Shown here one piece after another: positions 25,989-34,906 of a stretch of DNA of 64,000 bases. Source of the DNA: Kamptonema formosum PCC 6407 (GTDB lineage Bacteria > Cyanobacteriota > Cyanobacteriia > Cyanobacteriales > Microcoleaceae); the NCBI RefSeq assembly GCF_000332155.1, contig NZ_KB235904.1:1510590-1574589 (forward strand). Direction: 5' to 3'. Made by a program: the position numbers and the translations under genes. The notes under the pieces are model-generated. The model made no database searches, was not told the origin of the DNA, and was given only the letters and a program-made list of their open reading frames with translations. The stretch's first letter is position 1; each line of letters opens with the position of its first letter.

Positions 25989-27380
25989 ATGAGCCCAGAT
26001 ATGTCAAACCCAGATGATGCCGTCGCTACAGCAGAAGCCATTAAAACCGGTAAAATCACAGCTAAAGCAGTCGTAACAGCCGCTTTAGAACGCATTACCG
26101 CTAAGGATAAAACCCTCAACTGTTTTACTACTGTCACCGCTGATACAGCCTTAGCTGATGCTGATAAAATCGATAAAGCAATCGCACTCCATCAAAACCC
26201 TGGCCCCTTAGCAGGCGTACCCTTCGCCGTTAAAAACCTCTTCGACATCGCCGGAGTCACCACCCTCGCCGGCGCTAAAATTAACCAGGAAACCCCTCCA
26301 GCCACCAGCGACGCAACCCTTGTTACCAGACTCAAACAAGCAGGCGCGATACTCGTAGGCGCTCAAAATATGGACGAGTACGCCTACGGCTTCGTCACCG
26401 AAAACAGCCACTATGGCCCCACCCGCAACCCCCACGATACCACCCGCGTCGCTGGCGGTTCCAGTGGTGGTTCCGCCGCAGCCGTCGCTGGAGGTTTAGT
26501 ACCCCTCAGTCTGGGTTCAGATACCAACGGTTCCATCCGCGTACCCTCTGCTCTCTGTGGTATCTTTGGCTTAAAGCCTACTTATGGCCGTTTGTCAAGG
26601 GCCGGCGCATACCCCTTTGTGGGAAGCTTAGATCATGTCGGGCCTTTTGCGCGATCGGTTAGAGATATTGCTGCGGTTTATGATATATTACAAGGCAGCG
26701 ATCCGGCAGATCCCGTTTGTACCAACCGCCCCCCAGAATTATGCTTGCCCCAATTAAGCCGGGGAATTGAAGGCTTAAGAATTGCTGTTGCTGATGGCTA
26801 TTTTGCCCAAGGTGCGGAACCAGAGGCCTTAGCAGCCGTTGAAACCGTTGCCCGTGCTTTAAATTGTACGGCTACAGTGACTATACCAGAAGCTCACCGG
26901 GCTAGGGCTGCGGCGTTTGTAATTACGGCCTGTGAAGGGGCAAATTTGCATTTAGCGAATTTGCGATCGCGCCCCCAAGACTTCGATCCCGCCACTCGCG
27001 ATCGCTTCCTCGCAGGCGCACTCATCCCTGCTACTTGGTACATTCAAGCACAGCGTTTCAGACAATGGTATCGCGATCGCGTCCGTGAAATCTTCCAGAA
27101 TGTTGACATCATTTTAGCGCCAGCAACCCCCATTTGCGCTCCACCCATCGGCCTTGAAAAGATGACAATAGCAGGTGAAGAAGTGGTAATTCGCCCCAAT
27201 TTGGGTATATTTACTCAACCTCTCTCATTTATTGGTTTGCCGATCGCCTCAGTACCCATCCAGCGGCCTAATGCTTTGCCATTAGGGGTACAAATTATTG
27301 CCGCACCTTACAATGAAGCTCTTATCCTGCGAGTCGCTGCGATGTTAGAATCTGAAGGAATCGTCAGCAGTAAAATTTAA
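25989..27380 (+). CDS. AtzE-family amidohydrolase (1-carboxybiuret hydrolase-like)
   Basis: A 463-residue amidase-signature enzyme. The Ser-cisSer-Lys triad is visible: Lys in FAVKNLFD and the two serines in AGGSSGGSAAAVAGG. The protein matches the AtzE subgroup, which removes ammonia from 1-carboxybiuret in the cyanuric acid route; its natural substrate in organisms lacking that route is unclear. The AtzG-like partner is directly upstream. ATG at 25989 and a second at 26001 are both possible. The neighbouring allophanate hydrolase (AtzF) or cyanuric acid hydrolase genes are absent. Confidence 0.88.
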   Translation: MSPDMSNPDDAVATAEAIKTGKITAKAVVTAALERITAKDKTLNCFTTVTADTALADADKIDKAIALHQNPGPLAGVPFAVKNLFDIAGVTTLAGAKINQETPPATSDATLVTRLKQAGAILVGAQNMDEYAYGFVTENSHYGPTRNPHDTTRVAGGSSGGSAAAVAGGLVPLSLGSDTNGSIRVPSALCGIFGLKPTYGRLSRAGAYPFVGSLDHVGPFARSVRDIAAVYDILQGSDPADPVCTNRPPELCLPQLSRGIEGLRIAVADGYFAQGAEPEALAAVETVARALNCTATVTIPEAHRARAAAFVITACEGANLHLANLRSRPQDFDPATRDRFLAGALIPATWYIQAQRFRQWYRDRVREIFQNVDIILAPATPICAPPIGLEKMTIAGEEVVIRPNLGIFTQPLSFIGLPIASVPIQRPNALPLGVQIIAAPYNEALILRVAAMLESEGIVSSKI

Positions 27381-27416
27381 CAATTAAATTAAGCTTCTTA
27401 AAATTAACAAAATTAA

Positions 27417-27588
27417 TATAGCAACCTTCTTAGCAGTTAGGGTAACTCAAGCGTGTTACCTCTGGTTCATAATCCCTTACTTCGTCAAGCTTTTCCCTCT
27501 TCCCTCTTCCCTCTTCCCTAGCCCCTAGCCCCTAGCCCCTCTTCCATCTTCCCTAGCCCTATTTGGTTCCCAGGTTCTACCTGGGAAC
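27417..27588. repeat. Repeat-rich gap: TATAGCAACC end, pyrimidine heptamers and a 10-bp hairpin
   Basis: Between convergent AtzE-like and rpsU genes. It starts with TATAGCAACC (27417-27426), as in the MITE-like elements at 1043 and 47741. TTCCCTC and CCCTAGC heptamers follow (about 27488-27555), then a perfect hairpin GTTCCCAGGT-TCT-ACCTGGGAAC at 27566-27588. No matching right end was found. Confidence 0.6.
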
Positions 27589-27643
27589 GCAAGTCTATGG
27601 CTTTTAGCCTCTATGCTCTTTTGCCATCCAGCGAGTTCTAGAA

Positions 27644-27832
27644 TTAGTTGGAACGCTGAAAACGTCTCTTAGGCCGTCTGGCGATCGCTTTACGCTTGCG
27701 CTTTTCCAGGGGAGTCTCAAAGTGACGGTGCTTTCTCATGTCTGGAAAAATGCCCGCTTTGGAAACTTGCCGCTTAAATCGACGGAGGGCTGACTCAATC
27801 CCTTCATTTTCGCCTATTACAACTTGTGTCAT
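27644..27832 (-). CDS. rpsU: 30S ribosomal protein S21
   Basis: 62 residues: [22 protein letters not shown], the [18 protein letters not shown] core and a strongly basic tail ([16 protein letters not shown]). Typical S21 size and motif. S21 joins the small subunit near the anti-Shine-Dalgarno end of 16S rRNA. It lies downstream of the RNA-binding protein gene on the same strand, an arrangement conserved in many cyanobacteria. Confidence 0.96.
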   Translation of the reverse strand: MTQVVIGENEGIESALRRFKRQVSKAGIFPDMRKHRHFETPLEKRKRKAIARRPKRRFQRSN

Positions 27833-27908
27833 TCTATATCCTCAATACACTGACTCAATTATTAATTTACGCTAAATTGGCTTCATTAAACAGTTGCGAT
27901 CGCGCGTG

Positions 27909-27939
27909 AAAGAGGACAGACCCCACATCTGTCCTCTTT
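27909..27939 (-). terminator. 12-bp hairpin between rbp and rpsU
   Basis: Perfect stem AAAGAGGACAGA / TCTGTCCTCTTT with a 7-nt loop, in the 145-bp gap between rbp and rpsU, which share direction. The sequence after the stem on the minus strand is TTT then CACGCG, so a weak T-run. It may act as a partial terminator or processing site setting the rbp to rpsU ratio. Confidence 0.6.
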
Positions 27940-27977
27940 GACTAACTTAGATAGACTGAAAATTTCAGTCCCCAATC

Positions 27978-28283
27978 TTAGAAGCGGCGAGAAGAGCGAT
28001 TGTTGTTACCCCAGCCACCACCGCCAGAGGAACGGCGGTCTTCGCGAGGCTTAGCCTTGTTCACCTTCAAGTCGCGACCCATCCACTCAGCGCCATCAAG
28101 AGCTGCGATCGCAGCCGCTTCTTCCGCTTCGCTGGCCATTTCCACGAATCCGAAACCACGCATCCGTCCAGTTTCCCGGTCTACGGGCAACTGCACGCGA
28201 CTTACGGTGCCGTACTCGGCAAATACCTCGGTCAGGTCTTCTGACGTGACTTGGTAGGAAAGATTACCTACGTAAATAGACAT
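27978..28283 (-). CDS. RRM-type RNA-binding protein
   Basis: 101 residues with one RNA recognition motif: RNP2 IYVGNL at residues 3-8 and RNP1 RGFGFVEM near 42-49, plus a short Gly/Asn/Arg tail (SGGGGWGNNNRSSRRF). This is the cyanobacterial Rbp family, several of which are cold-induced and bind mRNA. rpsU is downstream, as in other cyanobacteria. The Gly-rich tail places it with the glycine-rich Rbp subgroup. Confidence 0.95.
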   Translation of the reverse strand: MSIYVGNLSYQVTSEDLTEVFAEYGTVSRVQLPVDRETGRMRGFGFVEMASEAEEAAAIAALDGAEWMGRDLKVNKAKPREDRRSSGGGGWGNNNRSSRRF

Positions 28284-28685
28284 TGATGAACTTCTCCAGA
28301 ATCAGAGGTTGTAGAGATTTAGATTCGGAGAGACGCCTGTACATAAATACAAACACACTACGCAACCGAACTCAATCCTTAGACTACGACTATAACACAA
28401 AAAAATTGAAATGAACTAGCTCTAAATCATAAAATTTCATTAATTAATATTAAGCTTTTTCCCAAAAGTCAATTTTTTTCTCCCCAATTTTAATTTTTAA
28501 TTTTTAATTTTTAATTGTACTTCCCACTACCGTACCCCAAAAATAAGTCTCAAAGGGTTTTTGGGCAAGATCGACACGCATTTTTTTAGCCCAAGTGTAA
28601 ATATCGAAACCAATCCGGCCGCGATCGCCCTTGCTAAAATTTGCTTGCAGTTATTTTGTCTCGATTGCTGTCCATATCGGAAGAC
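28284..28685. other. Divergent-free intergenic region with AT repeats
   Basis: 402 bases between rbp and the TPR gene, both on the minus strand. It includes the rbp leader and promoter and a run of ATTTTTA-type heptamers at about 28488-28517. No gene and no strong hairpin were recognised. Confidence 0.4.
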
Positions 28686-30371
28686 TCAAAACTTCCCACT
28701 AATTACACCCTTAACCCTTAATTCCTCTCTACTTACTAGCGCTTCATAATAATCAGGCTGAATTTCTAAAGCCACACCATAAGAACTAATCGCATCTTGA
28801 AACCGCTGCAATTTTTGCAGAACATCACCCCGTTTTAACCAAGCTTCGCAGTTGTCCGGTTTGAGTTGAATCACTTTATCAAAAGCAGCGATCGCCTCTT
28901 GACATCTTTCCAATTTTGCTAAATTCTTACCACGCTGCAACCAGACTTGATAGTTATCTGGCCAGATTGCAATTCCTTGGTTGTAAGCAATCAAAGCATC
29001 TTCATAGCGTTGCATTAAGGCTAAGGCATTTCCCCGCTTCAACCAAGCTTCAAAATTATCTGGCTGAAGGAGAAGTACCTGGTCATAAGCAGCGATCGCT
29101 TCTGCATAACGTTCCAACTTTTCTAAGGCCGCACCCCGCTGAAACCCCACCTTAGAAGAAATATCCAACTCTGAAGTCATGGCAATCACTTTATCAAAAC
29201 AGGCGATCGCTTCTTCGTAGCGATGCAACTTTTCCAAAGCCTCACCCCTGTAGTTCCAAGCTTCTAAGAAATCGCCTTTCAGTTGCAGGGCATTACTATA
29301 AGCAATAATCGCTTCTCTGTAATGTTCCATTCCTGCTAAAGCTAAACCTCTTCCCAGCCAAGCTTCGGGGAAATTCGGATTGAGTTGAGTTGCCTTATCA
29401 AAGGAAGCGATCGCTCCTTCCCAGTGTCCCGCCTCCGATAGAACTTGACCGAAACCGATCCACAATTCGGGAAAATTGGGATTAATTTTAATCGCCTGAT
29501 TTAAAGTTGCGATCGCCGCATCCGGTCGCAAATGCTTAAGCGCCATACCTTTATAAAACCAGGCTTCGCTGTCTCCCGGCTGCAATTGAATCACGCGATC
29601 GTAAGAATTCACCGCTTCTGCGTATCGGTGCAATTTCTCCAAAGCAATTCCGCGATTAAACCAAGCTTGATAATTTTCTGGTTGCAGTTGCACCGCTCGA
29701 TCGTAAGAACTCACAGACTCAGCGTACCGCAGCGCTTTCATTAACGCCAAACCTCTGTAAAACCAAGCTTCAGCGTTACCAGGCTGGAGTTTAACTACTC
29801 GCTCAAAAGCAGCCACAGCCTCAGCATAGCGATCGCCGTGCAGCAGCGTACAGCCTTGGCGATACCAGATTGTAGGTAAATTTGGCTTAATTTCGATCGC
29901 TTTTCTATAGCAAGCAGCCGCTGTTTGGTACTGATGCAATTCCTCTAGAGCTCGTCCCCGGTAGTGCCACGCTTCATAATTTTGCGGTTGAATTTGAGTT
30001 GCTTGCTCGAAAGAAACTAGAGCTTCTTGATATTGGTGCAAGCTCAACAAAGCGCTCCCTCGCAACACCCAAGCCTTATAGCTTTCTGGTTTAATACCAA
30101 TGGCGCGATCGCAGCAAACAACAACAACATCATACCGATGCAATTTCCTCAGCACCGTAGCTAGCTGCAACCAAGCCTGACACCAGTCCGGTTTAACTTC
30201 AACCGCTTTCTCGTAATGATGCACCGCCGCTTCATACCTTCCCAAACCATAGAGCCTATTACCTTGGCTGTACTCTGGGAACGCTGTAAAAATGCTCAAA
30301 GCTCCAGACAGCGACATAGGAGGAGATTTAGAACTAGATGAGCTATCAGTGGCAGAAGTTGGCGATGTCAT
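28686..30371 (-). CDS. Tetratricopeptide repeat protein
   Basis: A 561-residue protein made of about fifteen successive 34-residue TPR units from about residue 35 to the end (repeated pattern A-Y-RG-AL-L-RYEEAI-AFDKAIQLKPDN-EAW). TPR arrays form right-handed superhelices that bind partner proteins. The first 30 residues are Ser/Pro-rich and disordered-looking (SPTSATDSSSSSKSPP), with no clear signal peptide or membrane helix. Such proteins are very common in filamentous cyanobacteria; the partner is unknown. Many repeats are close in sequence, suggesting internal duplication. Confidence 0.93.
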   Translation of the reverse strand: MTSPTSATDSSSSSKSPPMSLSGALSIFTAFPEYSQGNRLYGLGRYEAAVHHYEKAVEVKPDWCQAWLQLATVLRKLHRYDVVVVCCDRAIGIKPESYKAWVLRGSALLSLHQYQEALVSFEQATQIQPQNYEAWHYRGRALEELHQYQTAAACYRKAIEIKPNLPTIWYRQGCTLLHGDRYAEAVAAFERVVKLQPGNAEAWFYRGLALMKALRYAESVSSYDRAVQLQPENYQAWFNRGIALEKLHRYAEAVNSYDRVIQLQPGDSEAWFYKGMALKHLRPDAAIATLNQAIKINPNFPELWIGFGQVLSEAGHWEGAIASFDKATQLNPNFPEAWLGRGLALAGMEHYREAIIAYSNALQLKGDFLEAWNYRGEALEKLHRYEEAIACFDKVIAMTSELDISSKVGFQRGAALEKLERYAEAIAAYDQVLLLQPDNFEAWLKRGNALALMQRYEDALIAYNQGIAIWPDNYQVWLQRGKNLAKLERCQEAIAAFDKVIQLKPDNCEAWLKRGDVLQKLQRFQDAISSYGVALEIQPDYYEALVSREELRVKGVISGKF

Positions 30372-30743
30372 ATTACAACCCAGAATTTACAACTTTTTTA
30401 GCTTTTAATTTTTAATTTTTAATTTTTAATTTAATTATTTGCCCCAGCCCAATTCTACAGCAAACTACAGCCCTAAGAAAGCTCATCTATTTAGAAACTT
30501 TATGTCTTTCTTCTAAAATTCCGTAGTTTCACTATGGAACATTTAGGGTAATCTGCGTCAGAATCTTAGAGGTACACAATAAAGTACGACAAAAAACCAT
30601 ACCTGAGCTTAAAACTCAAGTACCCATTCCCAGACAAGTCAATTTAATCGAGACACTACAAATCCGGTATCGCTAAGCGACACCCTGTAGATACTCAACA
30701 CAGAGTGCTTTGCACCTCGTTGCAAGAAAGGAAAAAGAGAAGT
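30372..30743. other. Divergent intergenic region
   Basis: 372 bases between the divergent TPR and Mo-nitro_C genes. TTTTTAA-type heptamers lie next to the TPR start (about 30405-30432). The remainder has no repeat or gene that I can support; it should hold both promoters. Confidence 0.4.
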
Positions 30744-31109
30744 ATGAATGTGTCCGAATATACCATATCTGACCGAATTGTAGCAATACCGGTATGGATT
30801 CCTAAAGAGGAAAGCGCTGTTAATCTCCCCACAACTGCCCAGCCGCAACCCTGCGATCCTCTGCGCCCCCTGCGTCAATGGCTTGACAGCATAGAAGTTA
30901 AAAGCCCCAAATTGGCTCACAGACTGTGCAAGCTAATTCCAGCGCAGTGTCCATTTGAGCGCACTGTCAAGCTTTTTGGTCGTCAACTGTTTCACATCCC
31001 CCCCTTATGCAAGCTCAACCCGCTTTACGATGAATTGGTTGCTCTGCGTTTTCGAGCTTTGTGCTATTTGGCGGATGTGTGTGGCGAAGATGTGACGCGC
31101 TATTGCTAA
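30744..31109 (+). CDS. Mo-dependent nitrogenase C-terminal family protein (Mo-nitro_C)
   Basis: A 121-residue protein with the complete Mo-nitro_C core: LRQWLDSIEVKSPKLAHRLCKLIP, AQCPFERTVKLFGRQLF, HIPPLCKLNPLYDELVALRF and RALCYLADVCGEDVTRYC. The many conserved cysteines suggest metal or redox chemistry. The name comes from similarity to part of a nitrogenase gene product; the family is widespread in cyanobacteria, including ones that do not fix nitrogen, and its function is unknown. The start chosen is the ATG at 30744, 13 codons inside the longest frame, because the extra residues are not typical and AGGAAA precedes it. Confidence 0.88.
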   Translation: MNVSEYTISDRIVAIPVWIPKEESAVNLPTTAQPQPCDPLRPLRQWLDSIEVKSPKLAHRLCKLIPAQCPFERTVKLFGRQLFHIPPLCKLNPLYDELVALRFRALCYLADVCGEDVTRYC

Positions 31110-31157
31110 ATACCTGTTAACTGTTAACTGTTAACTGTTAACTGTTAATTGTTAATT
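31110..31157 (+). repeat. TTAACTG/TTAATTG heptamer array
   Basis: About six tandem copies of AACTGTT then AATTGTT directly after the Mo-nitro_C stop, running into a palindrome. STRR-type repeat. Confidence 0.8.
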
Positions 31158-31183
31158 GTAAGGTGGGCGATCGCCCACCTTAC
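31158..31183. repeat. 26-bp perfect palindrome with HIP1 core
   Basis: GTAAGGTGGGCGA followed directly by its complement; the centre is GCGATCGC. It lies between the convergent Mo-nitro_C and msrA genes. The arms share GGTGGGCG with the inverted repeats at 1179-1241 and 44530-44670. Confidence 0.75.
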
Positions 31184-31316
31184 CTTTAATTGGTAACTAG
31201 ACCTTTTGCAAAAGTCGATCGATCTCATTCCCAGTTATAGCTTTATTCTCTCATCTTCCCAGGCTTGTTTCTCGATCGCTAATTCCCAGTTTCTCCTTGT
31301 TTACTCAGTTTTAAGT

Positions 31317-31793
31317 TTATGTTGACGGCTGTATGCCATGCCGTTTTTTATATAAATATTGCTGGTGGTAGTCTTCAGCTAACCAAAACTCATTTGCTGG
31401 TTGAATTTTTGTCACAATTTGGTTATCATATCTCCCGGAGAGTTGGAGCTTCCGTTTAGAAGCAATCGCAGCTTGCTCTTGTTCTAGATTGCGATAGAAA
31501 ATAACAGAACGGTACTGTTCTCCTCTGTCTGGCCCTTGCCGATTTAACTGCGTCGGATCGTGGCAATTCCAAAATACCTCTAGGAGTTGCTCATAACTAA
31601 CAACACTACAGTCAAATTCCACCTCTACCGCTTCAGCATGACCCGTAACTCTAGCACAAACGTCCAAATAGCAAGGATTTGACCAGTGTCCTCCCGTATA
31701 TCCCACACAAGTCGAAGCGACACCCTTGATATCGCGAAAAGTTTCTTCAACACCCCAGAAACAACCAGCGGCAAATGTTGCTTTTTCTAGCAT
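31317..31793 (-). CDS. msrA: Peptide-methionine (S)-S-oxide reductase
   Basis: A 158-residue MsrA, which reduces the S-form of methionine sulphoxide in proteins, using thioredoxin. The catalytic Cys is in [10 protein letters not shown] near residue 11; [26 protein letters not shown] and [23 protein letters not shown] are family landmarks. The start is the ATG at 31793, because [14 protein letters not shown] is the usual N terminus and AAGAGAAA precedes it; an upstream frame adds 16 atypical residues. Confidence 0.95.
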   Translation of the reverse strand: MLEKATFAAGCFWGVEETFRDIKGVASTCVGYTGGHWSNPCYLDVCARVTGHAEAVEVEFDCSVVSYEQLLEVFWNCHDPTQLNRQGPDRGEQYRSVIFYRNLEQEQAAIASKRKLQLSGRYDNQIVTKIQPANEFWLAEDYHQQYLYKKRHGIQPST

Positions 31794-31981
31794 GATTTTC
31801 TCTTTACACTTTGATTGCTTTCTGCCTTGGGCCTTACCCAACTATGCTGACCAAAACTTGACCATAACTCCCATAATATCACCCATTTGCATGAAGCCAA
31901 CGTGCTATAAATACTGCAAAATTGAATCTTAAACCAAAAATAAACATTAGAGCAATACTGCTCTGAGGCTCATAAATACTA

Positions 31982-32905
31982 ATGCAACTCCACTCTAGTT
32001 CAGGTAGATGGCGTTTAGGTCTGACCTTATCGCTTTTAACTGCATCGCTCTGGGGCGTTTTGCCCATTGCTTTAAAGGTAACGCTACAAGCCCTAGATGT
32101 TTATACCGTTACTTGGTTTCGTTTTCTAGTATCCTTTGGACTATTAGCCTTATATTTAGCCGCCCGCCAGCAATTACCAGACTTGCAAAAATTGCGGGCA
32201 ACAAATATGGGATTGATGGCAATCGCAATTGTATTTCTATCAGCTAACTACCTGCTATTTCTAATCGGATTATCCCAAACTTCACCTGCTAACACTCAAG
32301 TTTTAATTCAATTAGCTCCCGTGATGATGGGATTGGGAGCCTTAGTTATTTTTAAAGAACGTTATACTCTACATCAATGGATTGGTTTAGGAGTATTAAC
32401 CCTCGGTTTTTCACTCTTCTTTCACGAGCAATTAACCAATTTAATTTCAGCACAAAGTCAATATCTAATTGGCAGCGGTATAGTCGTAATTGCAGCCGCA
32501 GTGTGGGCTGTTTATGCCCTAGCTCAAAAGCAACTTCTGCAAAAATTACCCTCTGCAAGTATTATGCTCATTCTCTACGGAGGCTGTGCTATATTATTCA
32601 CTCCCTTTGCTGCACCCCAATTATTGCTTACACTCAGCCCTTTACATTGGGGAATGCTACTTTTTTGTGCATTAAATACTCTAATTGCTTACGGAGCTTT
32701 TGCAGAAGCAATGGATCACTGGGAAGCCTCACGAGTGAGTGCAGTGCTGGCTTTAACACCTTTAGTTACGCTGTTTTCAGTCTGGAATATTTCGGCTATT
32801 TTTCCTACTCTAATCGCACCGGAACAGCTCACAATTCTTGCAGTTGTAGGCGCAATTTTAGTCGTCGGGGGATCGATGACAATCGCGATGGGAAAGTCGC
32901 GGTAA
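31982..32905 (+). CDS. EamA-family (drug/metabolite) transporter
   Basis: A 307-residue membrane protein with ten predicted helices in two EamA halves: first half LLTASLWGVLPIALK ... LGALVIFKERYTLHQWIGLGVL, second half GIVVIAAAVWAVYALAQKQLL ... APEQLTILAVVGAILVVGGS. These inner-membrane proteins export or exchange small metabolites; the substrate cannot be inferred. It is divergent from msrA. Confidence 0.9.
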   Translation: MQLHSSSGRWRLGLTLSLLTASLWGVLPIALKVTLQALDVYTVTWFRFLVSFGLLALYLAARQQLPDLQKLRATNMGLMAIAIVFLSANYLLFLIGLSQTSPANTQVLIQLAPVMMGLGALVIFKERYTLHQWIGLGVLTLGFSLFFHEQLTNLISAQSQYLIGSGIVVIAAAVWAVYALAQKQLLQKLPSASIMLILYGGCAILFTPFAAPQLLLTLSPLHWGMLLFCALNTLIAYGAFAEAMDHWEASRVSAVLALTPLVTLFSVWNISAIFPTLIAPEQLTILAVVGAILVVGGSMTIAMGKSR

Positions 32906-32947
32906 ATCAAACAAGATGAGTACAGAAATACTACTAAATCTGTGCAA

Positions 32948-33013
32948 AGAAACCGGATTTTTAGGAAATATTTAAGATTATTAACTAGATATTTACAAAT
33001 AAACCCGGTTTCT
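32948..33013. repeat. AGAAACCGG inverted repeat
   Basis: AGAAACCGG at 32948-32956 and CCGGTTTCT at 33005-33013, after the transporter gene. A compact version of the same palindrome (AGAAACC-G-GGTTTCT) occurs at 52285-52299, touching the stop codon of the methyltransferase gene. Dispersed repeat of unknown function. Confidence 0.55.
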
Positions 33014-33111
33014 GACCTCAAACTTCGTAAGTTCTGACTACTATATTTACAAGATGCCAAATTAATGATATGATTTTATTAGTTCTACATCAAAGCTAAC
33101 TTAATTAATTC

Positions 33112-33633
33112 ATGCAAAAAACGGAAACAGGATCGTCATTACTCAATAAAGTGCTTGTAATTATTATATCCTTGCTAGTGGTAACTGCGATCGCGCTCCC
33201 GACAACACTCGCCATTTCTGGAGAAAATACAATGTTTGCTGGAAAAAGACCTACTAACCTGGGAGTAAAGTCAGGACAACTTGCACCTTGTCCCAATTCT
33301 CCTAACTGTGTCAGCAGTTTCAGTCAAGATAACGAACATAAAATTGCACCTTTGGCATACACTTCTACCTCTACAGATGCAATTGCTAACCTCAAAAAAT
33401 CAATTCTATCTTTACCAAAAACTAAAATTATCACCGAAACCAATAATTACCTATATGCAGAATTTACTAGCGCTTTAATGGGATTTGTTGATGATGTTGA
33501 ATTCTTACTAGATGATGAAGAGGCAAAGGTAATCCAAGTCCGTTCAGCTTCCCGTTTAGGAGAGTCTGATTTAGGAGTTAACCGGAAAAGAATAGAAACC
33601 CTGAGAGCCAAACTCAACCAACTTTTAACCTAA
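33112..33633 (+). CDS. DUF1499 domain-containing protein
   Basis: 173 residues. An N-terminal hydrophobic helix (VLVIIISLLVVTAIALPTTLA, residues 15-35) is probably a signal or anchor. The DUF1499 domain follows, with its hallmark LAPCPNSPNCVSS near residue 60 and YLYAEFTSALMGFVDDVEFLLD and RSASRLGESDLGVNRKRIE further on. The family is common in phototrophs and of unknown function. It is 45 bp before the glutathione peroxidase gene on the same strand, possibly one transcript. Confidence 0.92.
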   Translation: MQKTETGSSLLNKVLVIIISLLVVTAIALPTTLAISGENTMFAGKRPTNLGVKSGQLAPCPNSPNCVSSFSQDNEHKIAPLAYTSTSTDAIANLKKSILSLPKTKIITETNNYLYAEFTSALMGFVDDVEFLLDDEEAKVIQVRSASRLGESDLGVNRKRIETLRAKLNQLLT

Positions 33634-33678
33634 ATTAAGGTAAAATTTGTAGTAGTAAAGTTAGCAACTTCTTTGAAG

Positions 33679-34164
33679 ATGACCAGCACTATCTCCGAAA
33701 TCAAAGTAAAAACGATCGCAGGCGAAGACAAGCAACTAGGCGAGTACGCTGGTAAGGTACTCTTGATAGTGAACCTTGCTTCCAAATGCGGCTACACCCC
33801 TCAATACGCTGGGTTAGAGCAGTTAAACCAGAAATATCAGGCGGCGGGACTGCGAATTTTAGGATTTCCTTGCAATGACTATGGAGCACAAGAACCTGGT
33901 ACGAACTCAGAAATTGTCCAATTTTGTACTATCAATTATGGTGTAACTTTTGACCTATTTGACAAAGTACACGCCAAAGGTTCTGAGCAGCATCCTCTTT
34001 ACGCTCAGCTTACCAAAGCGGTCGAACCAAAAGGGGAAGTTTCATGGAATTTTGAGAAATTCTTAGTCAACAAGCAGGGAGAAGTAGTTGCCAGATTTCG
34101 CAGCAGCGTGACTCCCGACTCGCCGGAATTAATCGCGGCCATTGAGCGGGAATTAGCTAAATAG
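33679..34164 (+). CDS. Glutathione peroxidase-family protein
   Basis: 161 residues, thioredoxin fold. The catalytic Cys is in NLASKCGYTPQYAGLE; LGFPCNDYGAQEPG and SWNFEKFLVNKQGEVVARF are the other conserved blocks. Cys-type members usually reduce peroxides with thioredoxin or NADPH rather than glutathione. A TTG two codons earlier is in frame, but the ATG at 33679 gives the usual N terminus. Cytosolic by sequence. Upstream DUF1499 gene shares direction. Confidence 0.95.
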   Translation: MTSTISEIKVKTIAGEDKQLGEYAGKVLLIVNLASKCGYTPQYAGLEQLNQKYQAAGLRILGFPCNDYGAQEPGTNSEIVQFCTINYGVTFDLFDKVHAKGSEQHPLYAQLTKAVEPKGEVSWNFEKFLVNKQGEVVARFRSSVTPDSPELIAAIERELAK

Positions 34165-34249
34165 TTTTTGGGTTAATTGTTAACTGTTAATTGTTAATTG
34201 TTAGTTAACTATTAACGGTTAACTGTATTTCTAGTTAGAGATTAATCAA

Positions 34250-34363
34250 ATGGAAAATACTGCTTCGTTAGACTTAATAGTGGGTTTGGTTGCATTCGTC
34301 ATTCTGATAAGTGCGCTCGTTATGTTGTTCCAGGGGATTGCATCTTTCCCTAAACAAAAATAG
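34250..34363 (+). CDS. Small single-helix membrane protein, 37 residues (hypothetical)
   Basis: A short frame: MENTASLDL, then a hydrophobic helix IVGLVAFVILISALVMLF, then QGIASFPKQK. Size and layout are like small membrane subunits of photosynthetic complexes, but it does not match any I know (PsbX, Ycf12, PsbK and NdhP were considered). It is preceded by TTAACGG heptamers and followed 61 bp later by the VOC gene. The ribosome binding site is weak. It may be real. Confidence 0.45.
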   Translation: MENTASLDLIVGLVAFVILISALVMLFQGIASFPKQK

Positions 34364-34424
34364 AAATACCAGACAAACTCTCGCAAATTAAACCCAATTT
34401 AAAATCTCAAATTTTAAACTAATA

Positions 34425-34886
34425 ATGATGCAATCTACTCAAACTTCTCCCACAGTTATGCTAGTTCCCGGCAACTTACGGCGGGTACATCACATCGCTT
34501 TAAATGTCCACGATATGAAAGCATCCCGCCATTTTTACGGCACAATTTTGGGTCTGCACGAGCTCACAGGCGAAGAGGTTCCTGCAACTTTGCAAGAGTT
34601 AGTTGCTGCGGGAAAAGTAGCCAATTTTATTACCTCCGACGGTACTGTTATCGATCTATTTTGGGAACCGGAACTCAAACCGCCAGATCCAAATCCGCAG
34701 CAAGCTTTTACCCGTGCCAATCATTTAGCCTTTGACATCGATCCCCAATTATTTGACAGTGCAGTGGAAGTGCTATATTTACATAAAGTTTGCATAGATA
34801 GCGGCCCAGTTAGTCGTCCTACAGGACGCGGAATCTACTTCTACGATCCTGATGGATTTATAATAGAAATTAGGTGCGATCCATAG
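34425..34886 (+). CDS. VOC (glyoxalase/dioxygenase) family protein
   Basis: 153 residues with a vicinal oxygen chelate fold: RRVHHIALNVHDMKASRHFYGTILG near the start (metal-binding His), ANHLAFDIDPQLFD in the middle (second His) and GRGIYFYDPDGFIIEIRCDP at the end (metal-binding Glu). Members are metal-dependent enzymes of several kinds; the substrate is unknown. Confidence 0.9.
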   Translation: MMQSTQTSPTVMLVPGNLRRVHHIALNVHDMKASRHFYGTILGLHELTGEEVPATLQELVAAGKVANFITSDGTVIDLFWEPELKPPDPNPQQAFTRANHLAFDIDPQLFDSAVEVLYLHKVCIDSGPVSRPTGRGIYFYDPDGFIIEIRCDP

Positions 34887-34906
34887 GAAGAAATAGGGGC
34901 TAGGGG

